DNA from: Ailanthus altissimus | Lineage: Eukaryota > Streptophyta > Magnoliopsida > Sapindales > Simaroubaceae | Direction of reading: 5' to 3' | NCBI GenBank assembly: GCA_946807835.1 | Contig: OX327693.1 | Location: 3,303,501 to 3,367,500, forward strand | DNA length: 64,000 bases | Shown: positions 60,505 to 64,000 of the stretch, one piece after another | Layout of the letters: each line of letters begins with the position of its first letter | How positions within the stretch are numbered: the stretch's first letter is position 1 | Notes under the pieces: model-generated | Databases searched by the model: none | Seen by the model: only the letters and a program-made list of their open reading frames with translations | Told to the model about the DNA's origin: nothing | Program-made: the position numbers and the translations under genes

Positions 60505-61545
60505 TATGGAAAAGTTATTCATATTCTCATTTGACATCTCAGATATTTGTAAGTGATATATAGATATTAATAAAAATATGTGTAAGTGATTTATGAGATT
60601 AAAGTATAAAGTTTGAGATAATAATATTCTATGAGTTATTTTTTGTCTAATAGAAGTCGTTTTGAAACCACTAAGTGGTGTCCTCTAACCATTTATAGAT
60701 AAGATTTAGGCCTTTAGAACTCGTTTATACACATAGAAGCTTTGGACTGTGTGTTTGGGTGCTTTACTATTTAAGAGTCATTTTGTTCTATCCATGCATA
60801 AGATGAAATTATGAGATGAGTATGTCCAACATTCTACTCGATAAGTATTTTGAGTACGACGAGATTTTCCTCTAAATAATAGTTTACTATAAGGTTTTTG
60901 AAAAACATTTAAATTTCATTATATGTATTATATATGAATCAATTGTAAAAATTATTTACGAAATCATGTTAGAATTTGTAAACTTTCACATTTAGTATGA
61001 TTAAAATAGAATTTGTTGATTCTCACGAGGCTTTGGCATATTTATATTATGCTTGTTAAGATAGTATAAAGTGTATTATTATTATTTTATTTTCTCTAGT
61101 ATGTTTCTCATTTATTTTAAATTATTTCACTCTTTGAGTTTATGAAAAGATGGGTCATGTTATGGCGCTTCAGATTATTTTGCGAGCCATGTGGGACTCA
61201 TGGACTCTCTTTGTATTTTTGAACTCATGAAAATTTATTATATTAGACTTTTGAACTTGGATTTATATTATGTTATTTTGGGCATTTGATGTCATAATGT
61301 CATTAATATTGTCCTAGACACTTAAAAAATTTGTTGATGAGTGGTTTGTAAATGTTTTTTTTTTTCATTTAATGTTGATAGTTGTTTGTTGTGGATGAGA
61401 CCTAGGAAGTTTGAAAGTATGATTGCTTGTGTTAAGTTTATAGAAATGTTATATCTTAAGTTGCGTGTTTGAAAATTTTTATAAAACAGAAGAAACGATG
61501 AAATTTCATCAATATTTTAATAAATGGAGAGTTGTGATAACCACT
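60505..61545 (+). repeat. C-family LTR-like repeat, copy 2 (C2)
   Basis: Aligns with C1 (8580-9720) in the same order: AAACCACTAAGTGGT at about 60664, TTTAGGCCTTTAGA, ATGAGATGAGTATG, GAGTACGACGAG, CACTCTTTGAGTT (61127), TTTTGGGCATTTGATG and GAAGTTTGAAAGTAT. It is more diverged from C1 than the two B copies are from each other. Confidence 0.6.
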
Positions 61546-61591
61546 TGATTGTAGCATGTAAAAAATTTTCAAATTTGTACCTTAGGATGAA

Positions 61592-62460
61592 TGTTATAAC
61601 ATCTAAAGATTCTGAGTTAATTTTTGGCATTAAATTAATTTGTATGATTTTAAATTAATTAAGTGACTAATTTGTAATACTTTAAAAGATTTAGGGGTTA
61701 ATTTGTGAATTAATAAAAATTAACCTAGTTATATGTAAACTTCATTTTCTCTCTCAAAACCCTGAATTTGGCATGGAAAAAGAGAGAGAAAGAGAGAGAG
61801 ATGGAGATAGAAGAAGAAATTGAGTTTTAAAGTAATTGAGGTATATTATAGTCATTTCTCTAATTATTTATGTTAATTATGTGATTTTTTTTTTAAATTT
61901 TGATTTCTAAGAACATATTAATTTAAGGATTTGGTGTGATATATTGATTATTGAGTATGATTGTACGAATAAGAGGAAGGATCATAACTAATCTGCAAAT
62001 TTTTTTTTTTATAACAGTGGTTTATTCTATGATTTTTATAAAAGATTGTATTTCGATTTTGGGTATGAATTTTTAACCCATGAAATTAGACATTTTAAGA
62101 AACACTTAGAATCTAGGATCATTAAAAAAAACTCCATGAATTCAAGTTTTAGTGAGTTTTCAAAGATGGCCCTAAAATTCTGAGAAACAAGTAATTTTTG
62201 CAATATGATCATATTTCGAATTGAGTTTGGTCTATCAAATGATTTTATAAACTTATGGGTTTTTAAAAAATGATAATTGTATCCAAATTCGGGAGTTTAA
62301 AGCATTAATTTGGATTGGTTATGAATTTTTAAAGAGAGTAGTCTTAGTATAAGATTTTATTTAATTGATTTTGAAAGGTTATAGAATACTACAAGATGGG
62401 TCGTTTCAAAATTTGTAAAACAACTACAGGATAAGTCGTTTCAGTTTATTTCCATATTTA
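61592..62460 (+). repeat. Possible start of another LTR
   Basis: TTATAACATCTAAAGATTCT at 61592, a GAGAGA run at 61780-61802 after an AAAACCCTGAATTTGG block, then AT-rich DNA with CAAGATGGGTCGTTTC and GGATAAGTCGTTTC echoes (62392, 62431) resemble the promoter-side half of plant gypsy LTRs. No second copy is in the window, so this is only an impression. Confidence 0.2.
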
Positions 62461-62844
62461 TATTTATATACTCAAAGATAAAAACGCAAGTCATGAGATA
62501 CTTAATTGTCCCTTTTTATCTTAAAAGATAATAGAGTATTTGTATTCACTGGTGTAAACCGTTGTAGGTATGTGCAAATTTTTTATTATTTTTATTATAT
62601 GTTCATAAAAGGTAAAATTAACAACCCTTTTATATTAAGTCATTCTTCTTAAAAACAAATGAAGAAAAAAACCAATTTTTTTATTTTATATTTATAGAGG
62701 GCAGGACAGTTAAACTGCGTACAAGTTTAAAAGATAATAGAATATTTACAAGTAGAGGGTTTGACATTTCTAATATCATAGTGGCGACTTGGGGGAAGCT
62801 GGACCAATTCTCTTGTTTGATATCAGACAATTACTTTGGGTTTT
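62461..62844 (-). other. 3' flank of the ankyrin/PGG gene
   Basis: On the minus strand, AATAAA-type words near 62676-62690 lie about 155 bases after the stop codon and could be the polyadenylation signal. Confidence 0.35.
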
Positions 62845-63471
62845 CTAGCTTTCACTTGGTTCATGGAGAAACCTAGAACGGTATGTTGAATAGAATATGT
62901 CTCCCAGAAGGCGATATTGCAGGAGAACATACAGTGCGACTGGCAGGAATACAAATATAATCGAAAGCATGGAGACACAATTCAGTCCATCACGATAAGC
63001 TAAGAAAAAGCTCGAGCTAAAAGCTAGCATCATGGCTGTTATAGATACGAGGAGTGTTAAGAGTCCAACCATCAACCTGAACGGTAACCGCTTGAGAAAA
63101 TCATTTTCTGTATACCGCGATGTGATCAGAATAGACAAAAAAATCAATGTTGAGATGGAAGAGCAGGAAAATGCGATTGCATCTGATATGATAAAAACCT
63201 GAAACCAAGTCATGGTCAGTAAATTAGGTTTTCCTGCTCCATCTCTGTTACCTGATCCCTCTTTGGTACCACCCGGTAAAGTGAAGGCTGCCTGAAAAAC
63301 CATTGTAGTAATTATTGTTGCAACTAACGAGCATGACTTGGCTCTACTCTTCATCCATTTTTCCCCTTCTTCTAATAACGTTTTATGCCCATCGGTGAAT
63401 AGCTCCCAAGGTGTTTTTCCATCTGAATTTTTCATTTGTCTGAATGATGGGTTTACCATCATTTCGACCTC
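62845..63471 (-). CDS. Ankyrin-repeat protein, last exon with PGG domain (partial gene)
   Basis: This exon of 208 codons starts at a splice acceptor (TTGCATTAG, minus strand 63480-63472) in frame with GAG GTC GAA, and ends at the stop at 62845. It reads NSDGKTPWELFTDGHKTLLEEGEKW, the link after the last ankyrin repeats, then the PGG domain: SCSLVATIITTMVFQAAFTLPGG as first membrane segment, and three more hydrophobic segments. Plant proteins of this type (ACD6/ITN1-like) sit in membranes and act in salicylic-acid or stress signalling; for this copy that is inferred. The ankyrin exons would lie upstream, beyond the right end of the window. No stop or frameshift is present, so the gene may be functional. 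Confidence 0.9.
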   Translation of the reverse strand, partial: EVEMMVNPSFRQMKNSDGKTPWELFTDGHKTLLEEGEKWMKSRAKSCSLVATIITTMVFQAAFTLPGGTKEGSGNRDGAGKPNLLTMTWFQVFIISDAIAFSCSSISTLIFLSILITSRYTENDFLKRLPFRLMVGLLTLLVSITAMMLAFSSSFFLAYRDGLNCVSMLSIIFVFLPVALYVLLQYRLLGDIFYSTYRSRFLHEPSES

Positions 63472-64000
63472 CTAATGCAACAATTAAAAAAAAAAAGAGA
63501 GAAAGAAAGGAATGCGTAAATGTGTGTACAAGCCACAAACACTTTTCTGTCATGTATATATGTTAAGAAATTTCCCTTGCTCTTGCCAGGTTTGCTTTAA
63601 AAAGAAGTTAAGAAATCGTTTTCAGAAAATATATAGAGAGAAATAATTTATAACATCAACCCACACATACATATTTTCAACTTTTTCAGGTCGGCGAGAT
63701 ATGTAGAGATAGATAGAAAGATGGGCTAATTTGTAACACCAACCCGCATATTGTCCATTTGAAACACACATCCATCAGATAATATACTTCAGACATGTTC
63801 TATTTGTTCCTACAATTACTTTACTAATAATAATTTGTAAAAGGTAACTTGTGCATACACTTACAAAGTCTCTTAGTATTCAATTCAAAATGTAAAACAA
63901 CATGCTAACTTGCTATTGCATTCTCACCTCGCAAGTAAAATTCCTTTTGAATACTTAACATCATAGCGTATAATAAATTGGTCAAGTCATCCATAAAAAA
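63472..64000 (-). other. Intron of the ankyrin/PGG gene
   Basis: No ankyrin repeat sequence is visible here on either strand, so this is probably all intron. Its 5' end lies outside the window. Confidence 0.6.

Overview
The window is AT-rich nuclear DNA of a flowering plant. TIR-NB-LRR (TNL) resistance-gene exons, GT-AG introns, plant Ty3/gypsy and Ty1/copia elements and an ankyrin-PGG gene all point to a eudicot. From memory the TNL sequences resemble those of woody Sapindales such as Citrus, but I cannot confirm the species.

Layout. 1-13050 is mostly decayed repeats: an A-family gypsy 3' end (750-5509) with a second LTR (family B) nested in it, a copia body (5510-8125), a C-family LTR-like repeat and a terminal-inverted-repeat element. 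13737-17414 holds a broken four-exon TNL (TNL1), cut by a truncated A-family LTR and followed directly by the 3' end of a different, CC-NB-LRR type resistance gene. 20440-24476 holds a fold-back element and a truncated minus-strand copia. 24922-35573 is a second TNL (TNL2). Its TIR and NB-ARC exons are open, but its LRR exon is split by a full-length minus-strand A element (27527-35173) with a perfect 5-base target duplication. A degenerate minisatellite follows.

36471-52890 is a retrotransposon nest: hAT-like end, copia 3' end, B solo LTR, Athila-like pol, two head-to-tail A-family fragments, a D-family solo LTR with exact target duplication, LINE and copia remnants. 53806-55112 is a probable two-exon host gene for a 273-residue hydrophilic protein that I do not recognise. 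55113-62844 is sparse, with a second C copy and small duplications. The window ends in the last exon of a minus-strand ankyrin-repeat/PGG membrane protein.

The two TNLs share the same exon plan and strand, so they are tandem paralogues. The A family has struck both, in antisense orientation and in the same LRR-coding exon. Both TNLs carry further frameshifts or stops, so neither is likely to make a full receptor. Only the 53806-55112 gene and the PGG exon look intact. I saw no CRISPR array, intact tRNA or rRNA. All family assignments are from reading the sequence, with no database search.
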